In this document: positions 1 to 8,082 of the stretch, in pieces
Position numbering within the stretch: position 1 is the stretch's first letter
How the letters are laid out: each line of letters opens with the position of its first letter
NCBI GenBank assembly: GCA_039028635.1
Contig: JBCCHV010000036.1
Coordinates: 1-64,000, forward strand
Source: Acidobacteriota bacterium
GTDB lineage: Bacteria; Acidobacteriota; Thermoanaerobaculia; Multivoradales; JBCCEF01
Length of the DNA: 64,000 bases
Reading direction: 5' to 3'
The notes under the pieces: model-generated
Told to the model about the DNA's origin: nothing
Seen by the model: only the letters and a program-made list of their open reading frames with translations
The model's database searches: none
Program-made: the position numbers and the translations under genes

Positions 1-93
1 GGCCCCGCCTCGCCCGCTGGGCTCGGGGTTACACTCGGGCCAGAAGCCCTCGAACCTGAACTTCTTCAGCAGCCTGCTAGCAGGCTGCTGAAG
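1..93. repeat. Truncated copy of CTAG-bounded structured repeat; palindromic junction
   Basis: Positions 64-93 form a perfect 30-nt palindrome centred on CTAG (79 is in the centre). Its left arm is the TTCAGCAGCCTGCTAG end seen at 23349-23364 and 53919-53934. Its right arm, CTAGCAGGCTGCTGAA, matches the opposite end of the copy at 53737-53934. Upstream of it, GCCTCGCCC followed by GGGCTCGGG resembles the interior of the 23.1 kb copy. The sequence therefore looks like the end of one element abutting the start of another across a shared CTAG. The left part is cut off by the window edge. Confidence 0.6.
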
Positions 94-367
94 GAGACGC
101 GAAGCGACTTCGCCTGGATAGGGCGCCGGCGGCTCCCGTACCAAGAAGTAGGTCGGGGCTTGCTCTGACCGAGGTATCGATCTCCGGCTTCCTCAGCCAA
201 CCCCATCTCCGGAGATCCTCACCTGGCGGGGTCCGCCGCCCTGCGGTCGGCGGGCCCCGCGTCTTCGGGCTCCGAGAGCGACATCGTGTAATGGCAGAGA
301 GCGGCCCCGGGGCCGCCCCTGGTCACGGCTCGGTGAGCCGGCCTTGACAGGTGATGAGGCCGGAGGA
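94..367. other. Intergenic region with GC-rich hairpins, no gene seen
   Basis: There is no convincing coding sequence here. The region holds a small hairpin GCGAAG-CGA-CTTCGC (99-113), a 13-bp stem at 226-238/248-260 containing one G-T pair, and a perfect 16-nt palindrome GCGGCCCCGGGGCCGC at 301-316. The last two lie just 3' of the minus-strand adaptor gene (stop at 368) and could act as a transcription end or mRNA 3' stabiliser, but neither has a T-run. Confidence 0.4.
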
Positions 368-1465
368 CTAGGCGTCGGCGCGGCCGCTGTTGGGATCCTT
401 GATGCGTTCGCCTTCGCCGAGGCCGGTGACGATCTCGATGTTGATGCCGTCCGAGAGTCCGGTTTCGATGTCGCGGCGCTCGAAGCTCTGAGGGGCCGTC
501 TCGACCTCGACGAAGGGCGTGCCGCCCTCGAACTGCAGCCAGCTCTCCTTGATCGACAGCACGTCGTCGCGGCGCGCCAGGATGATGTCGGCGTTGGCAC
601 TGTAGTTGGCGCGCACGAAGAGCTCGTCCTTGAGGGTGAGGGCGGCGCGAATCTCGAACTGGATGGCGCCGTCGATCTCGACACCCTTGGGGGCGATGTA
701 CTCGAGCTCGGCGGCGAAGCGCTCGCTGTCGATGGCGCCGATGGTGAGCTCGAGATCCATGCCCTCGCTCAGCTTGCCGACCTCGGACTCGTCGACCTGG
801 CCCTCGAAGATGAGCTCGTCCATGTCGGCGATGGTGGCGATGGTGGTGCCGTCGTTGAAGGTGTTGCTCTCGATCACCGAGTCGCCGGTCTCGACCGGCA
901 CCTCGAGCACCATGCCGGAGGTGGTGGCGCGGACCACGGTGTTGGTGGCGGTGCCGGCCCGTTTACGGGCACCTTCGCGCACCAGAGCGAGGTTGTCCTC
1001 GGCCGCCGACAGCTCTTCGCGGGCATTCTTGAAGGCCAGATCGAAGCTCAGAAAGGCGGACTCGGAGATCAATCCCTGATCGAACAGGCGCTGGTTGCGC
1101 TGGTACTCGTTCTCGGCATTCTCGAGGCCGATATTGGCGCGGTTGAGGCGGGTCTCGGCGCTGCTCAGGCTGACCATGTTGGGAACGATCGCCACCCGCG
1201 CCAGCCGATCCCCCTTGGCCACCTCCCGGCCGGGCTCGATGAAGAGCTCTTCGACGATGCCCGAGACCTTGGGCTTGATCGCCACCTCTTTGCGCGGCAC
1301 GACCGAGCCGGTGGCGACGGTTTTCTGCAGGATGGTGGCGTTGAAGGGAGCTTCGGCGGCGTAAACCGTCGGCTCGACCTGCGACTTGTCGAACAGAAAC
1401 CACAGGGTGCCGGCGAAGGTCGCCAGCAGGATCAGTCCCAACACAGAGTAGAGGATTTTCTTCAT
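368..1465 (-). CDS. Periplasmic adaptor subunit of MacAB-like efflux pump (HlyD/MFP family)
   Basis: This 365-residue protein begins with an N-terminal membrane anchor (about residues 5-27). A split biotin-lipoyl-like domain follows: the first half is around 60-92 (VSGIVEELFIEPGREV) and the second around 185-205 (TSGMVLEVPVETGDSV). Between them lies a long coiled-coil hairpin (about 100-170), and a beta-barrel region follows. In this family the adaptor bridges an inner-membrane MacB-type ABC transporter to a TolC-like outer-membrane channel. It is the last gene of a minus-strand cluster with an ABC ATPase and two FtsX-like permeases. It is separated from the second permease by 204 bp containing an inverted-repeat element, so its expression could be partly uncoupled. 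No TolC gene is in the window. The substrate cannot be predicted. Confidence 0.88.
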   Translation of the reverse strand: MKKILYSVLGLILLATFAGTLWFLFDKSQVEPTVYAAEAPFNATILQKTVATGSVVPRKEVAIKPKVSGIVEELFIEPGREVAKGDRLARVAIVPNMVSLSSAETRLNRANIGLENAENEYQRNQRLFDQGLISESAFLSFDLAFKNAREELSAAEDNLALVREGARKRAGTATNTVVRATTSGMVLEVPVETGDSVIESNTFNDGTTIATIADMDELIFEGQVDESEVGKLSEGMDLELTIGAIDSERFAAELEYIAPKGVEIDGAIQFEIRAALTLKDELFVRANYSANADIILARRDDVLSIKESWLQFEGGTPFVEVETAPQSFERRDIETGLSDGINIEIVTGLGEGERIKDPNSGRADA

Positions 1466-1496
1466 CGCGATCTCAGCATCCCATAGGGGTTAGCCA

Positions 1497-1666
1497 GCCC
1501 TTCTCACGAGGATTCCTCGCGACAGGGCGTAGGTTCTTGAAGATGCAAGGCATCCGTTGCTGCCACGACGATGCCGTACTCGACGTACTGCGAGGAGAGC
1601 AAGCGACGGAGAACGCAGCAGATTCGGGGACATACGGGCTCGCAGCGGAAAGCTCGTGAGAAGGGC
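1497..1666. repeat. 170-bp element bounded by 14-bp perfect inverted repeats
   Basis: GCCCTTCTCACGAG (1497-1510) is perfectly inverted as CTCGTGAGAAGGGC (1653-1666). The 142 bp between them have no credible reading frame. The element fills nearly all of the gap between the second permease stop (1670) and the adaptor start (1465). It could be a MITE-like insertion or a long transcribed stem. No target duplication is obvious by eye. Confidence 0.5.
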
Positions 1667-1669
1667 GGG

Positions 1670-2932
1670 TTAATCACTGCGCAGGGCGGCGACGGGGCGA
1701 ACGGCGACCGCTCGGCGGGCCGGAATCAGGCCGGCGAAGGTACCGGCGAAAACCAGGATGAGGAGTGCGATGGCGGCGGTCTGGAGGTCGACGCCGGGAT
1801 TGCGGAACATGCCGCCGTTGCCATCGGTGTTGACCAGGATCTGGCGCACCAGCTCGAGAACGCCGATGCCCGCCACCAGGCCGCAGTAGCCGGCGAGGGA
1901 GGTCAGGGCCAGGGCTTCGAGCAAGATCTGGCGAATCACCGCGAAGGGCGAGGCCCCGATGGCGCGCCGCAGGCCGATCTCCTTGGTGCGCTCCTTGACC
2001 AGGATGAGCAGAATGTTGCTCACCCCGATGACGCCCGCCGCCAGGGTGCCGGCGCCGACGATCCAGACCAGCACTCGAATGCCCGCGAACAGGCCGCGCA
2101 CCTGGTTGTACTCCTCTTCGAGATTGAACGATCCCATCGCCCAGCGGTCGTTGGGATGGATGCGGTGGCGCTCCGCGAGCAGAGCCTTGACCTCGGCCTC
2201 GACCTGCGATGCCGGGACGTCATCTCGCGAGGTGATGGCGAGCCAGCTGATCAGGTTGCCCCAGTTGAAGGCGCGCTGGAAGGTGGAGATGGGGATGAAC
2301 AGGGTCTGGGTGGAGCGCTGGCCGTCTTCGCCGTCCTGTAGCGACGCGAACACGCCGACCACCTTGAAGTAGACCCCCTGGACTTGAATGCTGCCGCCGA
2401 TCACCGGCTCGTCGGCCTCGAAGAGGAGGTCGCGGACGCGCTCACCGATCACCGCGACCTTGCGCCGCTCGGCGACGTCGAGGGGATTGAGGAGACGACC
2501 GGCGACCAGCTTCACCGGCTGGATGCGGAAGTTCTCGGGCACGTCACCCATCACGTCGAAGGCGCCGGCCTTGTTGCCGCGGGTGACGTTGTGGGCGCCG
2601 CGCCAGCCGCCGAGCTGGGCGCGAGGGGCGACGATGGAGGCGTTGGGGATGGCGGCGATCACGGCGGCGGTATCGTCGTTGTCGAAGTTGAAGCGGCGTC
2701 CTTCCGGCAGGCCGCGGAAGGGCATCGAGGTGCGCTGCGGCCAGATGAAAACGCTGTTGGTGGCGCCGCTCGTGAAGTCGGCGTCGACGCCGTTGCGCAG
2801 GCCGTTGCCGGAGCCCAGCATGATGACCAGCATGAAGATGCCCCAGAAGACCCCGAATGCGGTCAGCAGCGTGCGCAGCTTGTTGTGGGAGAGGGCATTC
2901 CAGATCTCTTGCCAGTCGTCGAGGTCGAACAT
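1670..2932 (-). CDS. MacB-like ABC transporter permease (second copy)
   Basis: This 420-residue protein has one N-terminal membrane segment (about 22-45, with GVFWGIFMLVIMLGSG). A large periplasmic MacB-type domain follows (about 50-270). The C-terminal FtsX domain has three membrane segments (about 285-410) and contains GVSNILLILVKERTKEIGLRRAIGA, of which ERTKEIGLRRAIGA is the family signature. It is a clear paralogue of the permease immediately upstream (16-bp gap), so the pair probably forms a heterodimer served by the shared ATPase. It works with the adaptor at 368-1465 to export an unknown substrate by mechanotransmission. Length and topology are normal for the family. Confidence 0.9.
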   Translation of the reverse strand: MFDLDDWQEIWNALSHNKLRTLLTAFGVFWGIFMLVIMLGSGNGLRNGVDADFTSGATNSVFIWPQRTSMPFRGLPEGRRFNFDNDDTAAVIAAIPNASIVAPRAQLGGWRGAHNVTRGNKAGAFDVMGDVPENFRIQPVKLVAGRLLNPLDVAERRKVAVIGERVRDLLFEADEPVIGGSIQVQGVYFKVVGVFASLQDGEDGQRSTQTLFIPISTFQRAFNWGNLISWLAITSRDDVPASQVEAEVKALLAERHRIHPNDRWAMGSFNLEEEYNQVRGLFAGIRVLVWIVGAGTLAAGVIGVSNILLILVKERTKEIGLRRAIGASPFAVIRQILLEALALTSLAGYCGLVAGIGVLELVRQILVNTDGNGGMFRNPGVDLQTAAIALLILVFAGTFAGLIPARRAVAVRPVAALRSD

Positions 2933-2948
2933 CGCCGCAGATCCTCTT

Positions 2949-4181
2949 CTATTCCGTGCGCAGGGCTTCGATGGGGCGAATGCGGGCGGCTTTGCGGGCC
3001 GGGAAAAAGCCCGCCAGGCAGCCCGACAGGATGAGCACGCCAGTGGCCGCCAGGGCCAGGCCGAGATCGACCTGGGGATTGCGGAAGAAATCCGAGTTGG
3101 GCAGCTTGTCGGCCCCCAGCTCGAGCACCGCCACGCCGAGCACCAAGCCGGTGTAGCCGGCGACGGCGGTGATCAACACCGATTCTTGCAGGACGAGGCC
3201 GATGATCGAGCCCGGTGTCGCTCCCAGCGCCTTGCGCACGCCGATTTCGCGGGTGCGCTCCTGCACCGCGATCATCATGATGTTGCTGACCCCGACGACG
3301 CCGGCCAGGATGGTTCCGATGCCGATCAGCCAGACGAACAGGCGAATTCCGTCGATCACCTGCAGCACCTGTTGAAAGCTGGCGTTGTTGTTGTCCACGG
3401 CGACGGCGCGCTGGTCGGCCAAGGCGAAGCGATGGCGCTGCGCCAAACGCTGCCGCACTTCGCCGGCCATCGCCTGGGAAGCGGCGAGATCGGCTTCGCC
3501 GGTGGTGAACATGATCTGGTTGACGCGGTCGCGACCGTTGAAGACCCGCTGGGCGGTGGTGATCGGTAGGTAGACGAACTCCGTTTCGCCGACGCTGCCG
3601 GCGTCGTGGAAGATCCCGACCACTTTGAACGGAATACCGTTGATCTCGACGTATTTGCCGATCGCCGTCGCGCGCCCGAAGAGCTGCTCCTTCACCGGCT
3701 CCCCGATCACCGCCACCTTGCGGAAATCGGCCAGGTCGAGGTCGTTGATATAGCGCCCAGCGATCATCTCGGTTTTCTCGAGATGGAGGTGCCCTGGGTG
3801 GACACAGCGGATATTGAAGGACTCGCTCTTGTCGCCGTAGCGCACTCGGTTGTGGCCGCGCAGCATGAAGCGCGAAGTGATGTGCTCGACGCCGTCGATC
3901 TCGGAGGCGATCTCCTGATGGTCGTCGTTGGTCAGGCGCACGCTGCGGCCGGGCTTGAGGCCGAGGTGGGGCAGGCTGGTCTGTCCCGGCGAGATCCAGA
4001 TGCTGTTGATGGCATCGTCCCGGAACTGGTACTCGACGCCGTTCGCCAGCCCGTTGCCGGAGCCGAGCAGGATGATCAGCATGAAGATCCCCCAGGCGAC
4101 GGAAAAACCGGTCAGGAAGGTGCGCAGCTTGTTCTGCCGCAGGGTGGCGAAGATCTCCTGCCACTTGTCGAGATCGAACAT
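2949..4181 (-). CDS. MacB-like ABC transporter permease (first copy)
   Basis: This 410-residue protein has the same topology as its downstream paralogue. The first membrane segment is at about 20-45, followed by a periplasmic domain and then an FtsX domain (about 275-400) carrying the ERTREIGVRKALGATPGSI signature. The C-terminus ends in PARKAARIRPIEALRTE, typical of MacB/LolC-type permeases. Its start lies 5 bp after the ATPase stop, so the two are co-transcribed. The family exports peptides, macrolides, lipoproteins or virulence factors; nothing here decides which. Confidence 0.9.
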   Translation of the reverse strand: MFDLDKWQEIFATLRQNKLRTFLTGFSVAWGIFMLIILLGSGNGLANGVEYQFRDDAINSIWISPGQTSLPHLGLKPGRSVRLTNDDHQEIASEIDGVEHITSRFMLRGHNRVRYGDKSESFNIRCVHPGHLHLEKTEMIAGRYINDLDLADFRKVAVIGEPVKEQLFGRATAIGKYVEINGIPFKVVGIFHDAGSVGETEFVYLPITTAQRVFNGRDRVNQIMFTTGEADLAASQAMAGEVRQRLAQRHRFALADQRAVAVDNNNASFQQVLQVIDGIRLFVWLIGIGTILAGVVGVSNIMMIAVQERTREIGVRKALGATPGSIIGLVLQESVLITAVAGYTGLVLGVAVLELGADKLPNSDFFRNPQVDLGLALAATGVLILSGCLAGFFPARKAARIRPIEALRTE

Positions 4182-4186
4182 CGCGC

Positions 4187-4861
4187 TCAGCTCACCGGAT
4201 CGTCGTCGATGCGGCCATCCTTGAGGTGGATGGTGCGGTCCGTGAGGGCGGCGATGTCGTGCTCGTGGGTGACCAGCACGACGGTCGTGCCCTGATCCCG
4301 GATGCCCCGCAGAACATCCATCACCTCGTAGGAGGTCTTGGTGTCGAGGGCGCCGGTCGGCTCGTCCGCCAGGATCACCTTGGGTCGACTGATCAAGGCG
4401 CGAGCGATGGCGACGCGCTGCTGTTGCCCGCCGGAAAGCTCCGTCGGCAGGTGATCGGACCAGTCGGCGAGGCCCACCTGATCGAGGTATTCGCGGGCGA
4501 TGCGGTTGCGCCGGCGCCGCGGTACTCGCTGGTAGTACAGCGGTAGGGCGACGTTCTCGGCGGCGGTCTTGAAGGAGATCAGGTTGAAGGACTGGAAGAC
4601 AAAGCCCAGGAGGCGGTTGCGCAAGCGCGCCGCGCGCCGTTCCGAAAGCTGCTGGACGGTCTCTCCGGCGAGCGAGTAGTGGCCTTCGTCGTAGCCATCG
4701 AGGATGCCCAGGATATTGAGCAAGGTCGACTTTCCAGAGCCCGAGGAGCCCATGATCGCCACCAATTCGCCGGCCCCGATCTCGATGTCGATGCCCTTCA
4801 GAACGTGCAGACGGTTCTTGCCGACGGTATAGGACTTGTGGATGTCTTGCAGTTGAATCAT
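4187..4861 (-). CDS. ABC transporter ATP-binding protein (MacB/LolD type)
   Basis: This is a 224-residue nucleotide-binding subunit. Walker A is GSSGSGKST (38-46), the signature is LSGGQQQ (142-148) and Walker B is VILADEP (162-168). It also has a D-loop and an H-loop (LVTHEHD). I chose the ATG at 4861 ([11 protein letters not shown]), where the conserved family N-terminus begins. The reading frame is open a further 66 bp upstream to another ATG, but that extension is basic and not family-like. It is the first gene of the ATPase-permease-permease-adaptor operon and is divergent from the secreted protease at 5143. Confidence 0.92.
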   Translation of the reverse strand: MIQLQDIHKSYTVGKNRLHVLKGIDIEIGAGELVAIMGSSGSGKSTLLNILGILDGYDEGHYSLAGETVQQLSERRAARLRNRLLGFVFQSFNLISFKTAAENVALPLYYQRVPRRRRNRIAREYLDQVGLADWSDHLPTELSGGQQQRVAIARALISRPKVILADEPTGALDTKTSYEVMDVLRGIRDQGTTVVLVTHEHDIAALTDRTIHLKDGRIDDDPVS

Positions 4862-5142
4862 CACCCGTTCTGCCAGCGCTGAACGCCTGTTCGCGAGTTG
4901 CTTCTTTCTAGTGGTTTCGCCGGCCACCGGCCTTTGGTTGCGCCCGCTGGATTTTACGGGTGCTGCGGGGCTTTTGTTGCGGTGGCCGCGGGTGGCTGGT
5001 CGGCGAATCGGCGGATCGGGAGCCGCCCGCGGAAATCCCTCGTCGTTGTGCGTACGTAATTATGTTGTGAAGCCATATCAGGTGCCTGTGGGTGGTGCAG
5101 GGGCGAAGACCAAAGCTCGGTCGAACACCAAGGAGACTCATC

Positions 5143-7569
5143 ATGAGACAACGAGCTTTCCCATTCACTCTGACGGCGATTCTGCTGGCGACCCTACCGG
5201 CAGGCGCGGACCTCGACGACTGTCCGCTGATCAGCAATGCCTCGTCGGCGGTGGTCTGTCTTACCAAAGCACCCTTCACGCTTCCAGGCAAGACCTCGTC
5301 GGCGAGCGATTTTGAGATTCACCGGGCTGCGGCGGCGCGCTTGAGCGCCTACGAGCTGCAGGCCCTGGCGCCGGCGAAGGTCCGGCGGGAGGTCGATCGG
5401 TCGGGCCGTTTCATCCTGACCATCGAGGGCCAGGCGAGGACCTTGATCCTCGACCCGGTATCGATCGTCGCGCCCAACCTTGACGCTCTCCAAGGTTCTC
5501 CTGGGCGGACCGCGACCTACCGCGGCCGGGTCGCCGACGAGCCCGATAGCTGGGTGCGCCTGTGGCTCGACGACGATCTGCTGTTCGGAGCCGTGCAGGT
5601 GGCCGAGCAGCGCTGGCTGATCGAGCCGGCCTACAAGTTCGTCGCCGGAGGCGGCACCGACCGCCTGCTGATCTACCGTGACGATTCCCACCATCAGGAA
5701 GGCGGCGTGGGATGTGGCCTGCAGCGTCTAGAGGTCGAGAACGCGGCAATCTTCGGCGGGGTCTCCCCCGGCGGTCGGGGCACCGCGCCTCCGCCGCTGC
5801 GCGTGGTCGAGCTCGCCCTCGACCTCGACGCCGAGTATCAGGCCCTCCATGGGCCCTTCGTCATCGGCCATGCCCTCGGCGTCATCAACCTGGTCAGCGA
5901 GCTCTACGAGCGGGATCTCGACCTGATGCTGAAGGTTGTCCACATTCGCTTCGGGAACTACCAGGAATGTGAGGTCTGGCGTAGCTGGTGTGAGGTTTGG
6001 GATGCCTGGGAGAACACGCCGGCGCTGCAGGCGGTGGATCGCGACCAGGTGTTGTTGATGAGCGGTCGGGACGTCTGGCGCGAGAATTTCTCGGGGACGA
6101 TTGTCCGAATTCGAGGCTTCGCAGGGCAGATCGCCGCCACCTGTGTCGATCGCAGTCAGTCGTACGCCTTGACCACCAACTACCGGGAAGTCGGTTTGGT
6201 GGCCCATGAGCTGGGACACCTGCTCGGAATGCTGCCCCACGTCGCAGGCCCGTGCCCTGACGGCGATTGCGGGCTTGCGACCTGCCCTGATCCCGATCCG
6301 GCTGGCGGGGCCGTGATGTGCGGCGCGATTCAGTCACCGATCCTTGGATTCGTCCGCGACTCCCAGGAGGCGATCGGGGCGTTCGTCGAGACCAACGGAA
6401 GCTGCCTCGAGGGCTCGCGAATCACGCTGGAGAATCCCGACGGCGGTGAGTTCTGGCCCCTCGGTCAGCCGGGGTTGATCGAGTGGTCCTCGGCAGCGGT
6501 GACGGGCGACGTTGGCATCGAGCTGTCGCGCGACGACGGGGCGACCTGGGAGGTGCTGTTTCCGGCGACGGAGAACGACGGGGTCGCCGCCTGGACCGTG
6601 ACCGGTCCCCCGACCTCGTTGGCGCGCCTTCGGATCTCGAGCCTCGATCTGCCGGGAATCGCCGCCACCAGCGCCGCGAGGTTCTCGATCACCGGTCCTC
6701 CGACCGCCATCGTGGTGGCCCCCAATGGCGGCGAGTCCTGGCCCCAGGGCTCATTACAGACGCTGCGCTGGCAGGCGAACGGAGTCGTCGGTAGCGTCCG
6801 GATCGAGCTGTCACGCGATGGTGGCGTCTCCTGGGAGGTCCTCTTCGCCTCGACGGCCAACGATGGACAGCAGCCGTGGACCGTGTCCGGACCGGCGACC
6901 ACCAACGGCCTGCTGCGGGTGACCGCCCTCTCCGATCCTTCGGTGAGCGACGTCAGTGACGCGACCTTCAGCTTGGGCAGCCTGCCGACGGTGTTGGCCC
7001 CCAACGGCGGCGAGGTCTGGTCCGTCGGGCAGCCACAGACGATTCGATGGCTGCCCTCGCCGCGCGGCGGTAGCGTTCAGATCGAGCTGTCGCGCGACGA
7101 TGGAGCGAGCTGGTCGACGCTCTTCGCTGCGACCCAAGACGATGGCGTTGAAGAGTGGACGCCGACGCTGCCTCTCTCCGAGACGGCTCGATTGCGCGTC
7201 ACTCGCCTCGACGGCAGCGGGGCGGATGTTTCCGACGGTACTTTCGCCCTGGTTGGCGCCCTGGTCGTGCTGGAGCCGGCCACCGGGGCCATTCTTCCCG
7301 GTGGTTCGCTGCAGACCATTCGCTGGTCGAGCCTGGGCGTGACGGGCAACTTGCGCATCGAGCTCTTGCGTTCCCTCGGAACCTCGTCTGAAGTCGAAGT
7401 CCCGGAGGTGCTCTTCGCGACGACCCCCGACGATGGCGCCCAGATCTGGGGCGTCACCACCCCCGCCACCACCTCGGCGAGAGTTCGGATCGTGAGCCTC
7501 GACGATGGTCGCGTGGTGGGTCTCAGTGGTCCCTTCACCATCACCACGGGAACGACCGCAGCAAAGTAA
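5143..7569 (+). CDS. Secreted metzincin-like metalloprotease with four Ig-like repeats
   Basis: This 808-residue protein starts at the ATG preceded by AAGGAG and has a signal peptide (MRQRAFPFTLTAILLATLPAGA). An N-terminal propeptide-like region of about 200 residues leads into a zinc-protease domain with HELGHLLGMLPH (355-366). A downstream AVMCGAI segment fits a Met-turn. The order of elements resembles reprolysin/adamalysin-type peptidases, but the third histidine is one residue later than in the usual HExxHxxGxxH. The C-terminal half has four repeats of about 90 residues, each opening with a PNGGExWxxGxxxxIxW motif typical of Kre9/KNH-like Ig folds, probably for substrate or surface binding. 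The last 40 residues carry no recognisable sorting tail. It stands alone, divergent from the export operon. Confidence 0.75.
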   Translation: MRQRAFPFTLTAILLATLPAGADLDDCPLISNASSAVVCLTKAPFTLPGKTSSASDFEIHRAAAARLSAYELQALAPAKVRREVDRSGRFILTIEGQARTLILDPVSIVAPNLDALQGSPGRTATYRGRVADEPDSWVRLWLDDDLLFGAVQVAEQRWLIEPAYKFVAGGGTDRLLIYRDDSHHQEGGVGCGLQRLEVENAAIFGGVSPGGRGTAPPPLRVVELALDLDAEYQALHGPFVIGHALGVINLVSELYERDLDLMLKVVHIRFGNYQECEVWRSWCEVWDAWENTPALQAVDRDQVLLMSGRDVWRENFSGTIVRIRGFAGQIAATCVDRSQSYALTTNYREVGLVAHELGHLLGMLPHVAGPCPDGDCGLATCPDPDPAGGAVMCGAIQSPILGFVRDSQEAIGAFVETNGSCLEGSRITLENPDGGEFWPLGQPGLIEWSSAAVTGDVGIELSRDDGATWEVLFPATENDGVAAWTVTGPPTSLARLRISSLDLPGIAATSAARFSITGPPTAIVVAPNGGESWPQGSLQTLRWQANGVVGSVRIELSRDGGVSWEVLFASTANDGQQPWTVSGPATTNGLLRVTALSDPSVSDVSDATFSLGSLPTVLAPNGGEVWSVGQPQTIRWLPSPRGGSVQIELSRDDGASWSTLFAATQDDGVEEWTPTLPLSETARLRVTRLDGSGADVSDGTFALVGALVVLEPATGAILPGGSLQTIRWSSLGVTGNLRIELLRSLGTSSEVEVPEVLFATTPDDGAQIWGVTTPATTSARVRIVSLDDGRVVGLSGPFTITTGTTAAK

Positions 7570-7587
7570 GCTCCACGTCATCGGGTG

Positions 7588-7608
7588 CCGGCGGGCCTTA
7601 CCCGCCGG
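7588..7608. terminator. Short hairpin between convergent genes
   Basis: CCGGCGGG-CCTTA-CCCGCCGG forms an 8-bp perfect stem in the 63-bp gap between the protease stop and the convergent yhbY stop. It has no T-run, so it is only a weak candidate for a bidirectional terminator. Confidence 0.3.
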
Positions 7609-7632
7609 TGCCGCGGTCGATTCCGGGGCCGG

Positions 7633-7935
7633 CTAGGCGCGCAGCCGAACCTTGCGTTTGGCCTCGTCCGGGTGAGGGCGATAGAAGATCGCGACGTGAC
7701 CGATCATGCCGACGCATTCGCAGCCCAGTCGGCGGTCGATCTCGCCCGCGAAGGTCTTCTTTTCGCCCTTGTCGCCGACCATCCGAACCTTGATCAGCTC
7801 GTGGTGATCGAGGGCCTTCTCGACCTCCTGCAGAACCGCCTCGCCGAGACCGTGCTGGCCGATGTGAACCACCGGGTCGAGGGAGTGGGCGAGACCCCGC
7901 AGGTGACGTCGCTGAGATCCGGTGAGGGCTTCCAT
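7633..7935 (-). CDS. yhbY: YhbY-type CRM-domain RNA-binding protein
   Basis: This 100-residue protein consists of a single CRM (YhbY) domain. It opens with LTGSQRRHLRGLAHSLDPVV and contains the GxxG-like segment HIGQHGLGEAV and the conserved ELIKVRM strand. Family members bind pre-50S ribosomal particles. The last 15 residues are basic (EAKRKVRLRA). It is a monocistronic minus-strand gene, divergent from the epimerase gene at 8083. Confidence 0.85.
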   Translation of the reverse strand: MEALTGSQRRHLRGLAHSLDPVVHIGQHGLGEAVLQEVEKALDHHELIKVRMVGDKGEKKTFAGEIDRRLGCECVGMIGHVAIFYRPHPDEAKRKVRLRA

Positions 7936-8019
7936 GGCATTCCTTTCAGGGCGTGGGCGGATGGTTCCGAGAGTCCGACCGCGAAGGGCTCGGAGAGCTC
8001 TCCAGAGGGCGAGCGGCGG

Positions 8020-8062
8020 GATGGTAGCACGCGACCCTCGGGGCAGGGTGGCTGCTACCATC
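8020..8062 (+). promoter_or_regulatory. Strong leader hairpin upstream of the epimerase gene
   Basis: GATGGTAGCA (8020-8029) pairs perfectly with TGCTACCATC (8053-8062). A nested inner stem ACCCT/AGGGT closes a CGGGGC loop. The structure ends 20 bp before the epimerase ATG at 8083. It could be an operator dyad or a 5'-UTR hairpin that controls translation or RNA stability. Confidence 0.45.
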
Positions 8063-8082
8063 GGCAGCCGCGAGATGCTGCC

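Noticed and set aside
594-609. TGGCACTGTAGTTGGC as a sigma-54 site
   Set aside because: The -12 GC is one base out of register and the site is inside a coding region.
344-1486. Long open frame on the plus strand opposite the adaptor gene
   Set aside because: It is antisense to a clear HlyD-family gene, low in complexity and rich in Gly, Asp and His; it is a shadow caused by high GC at third positions.
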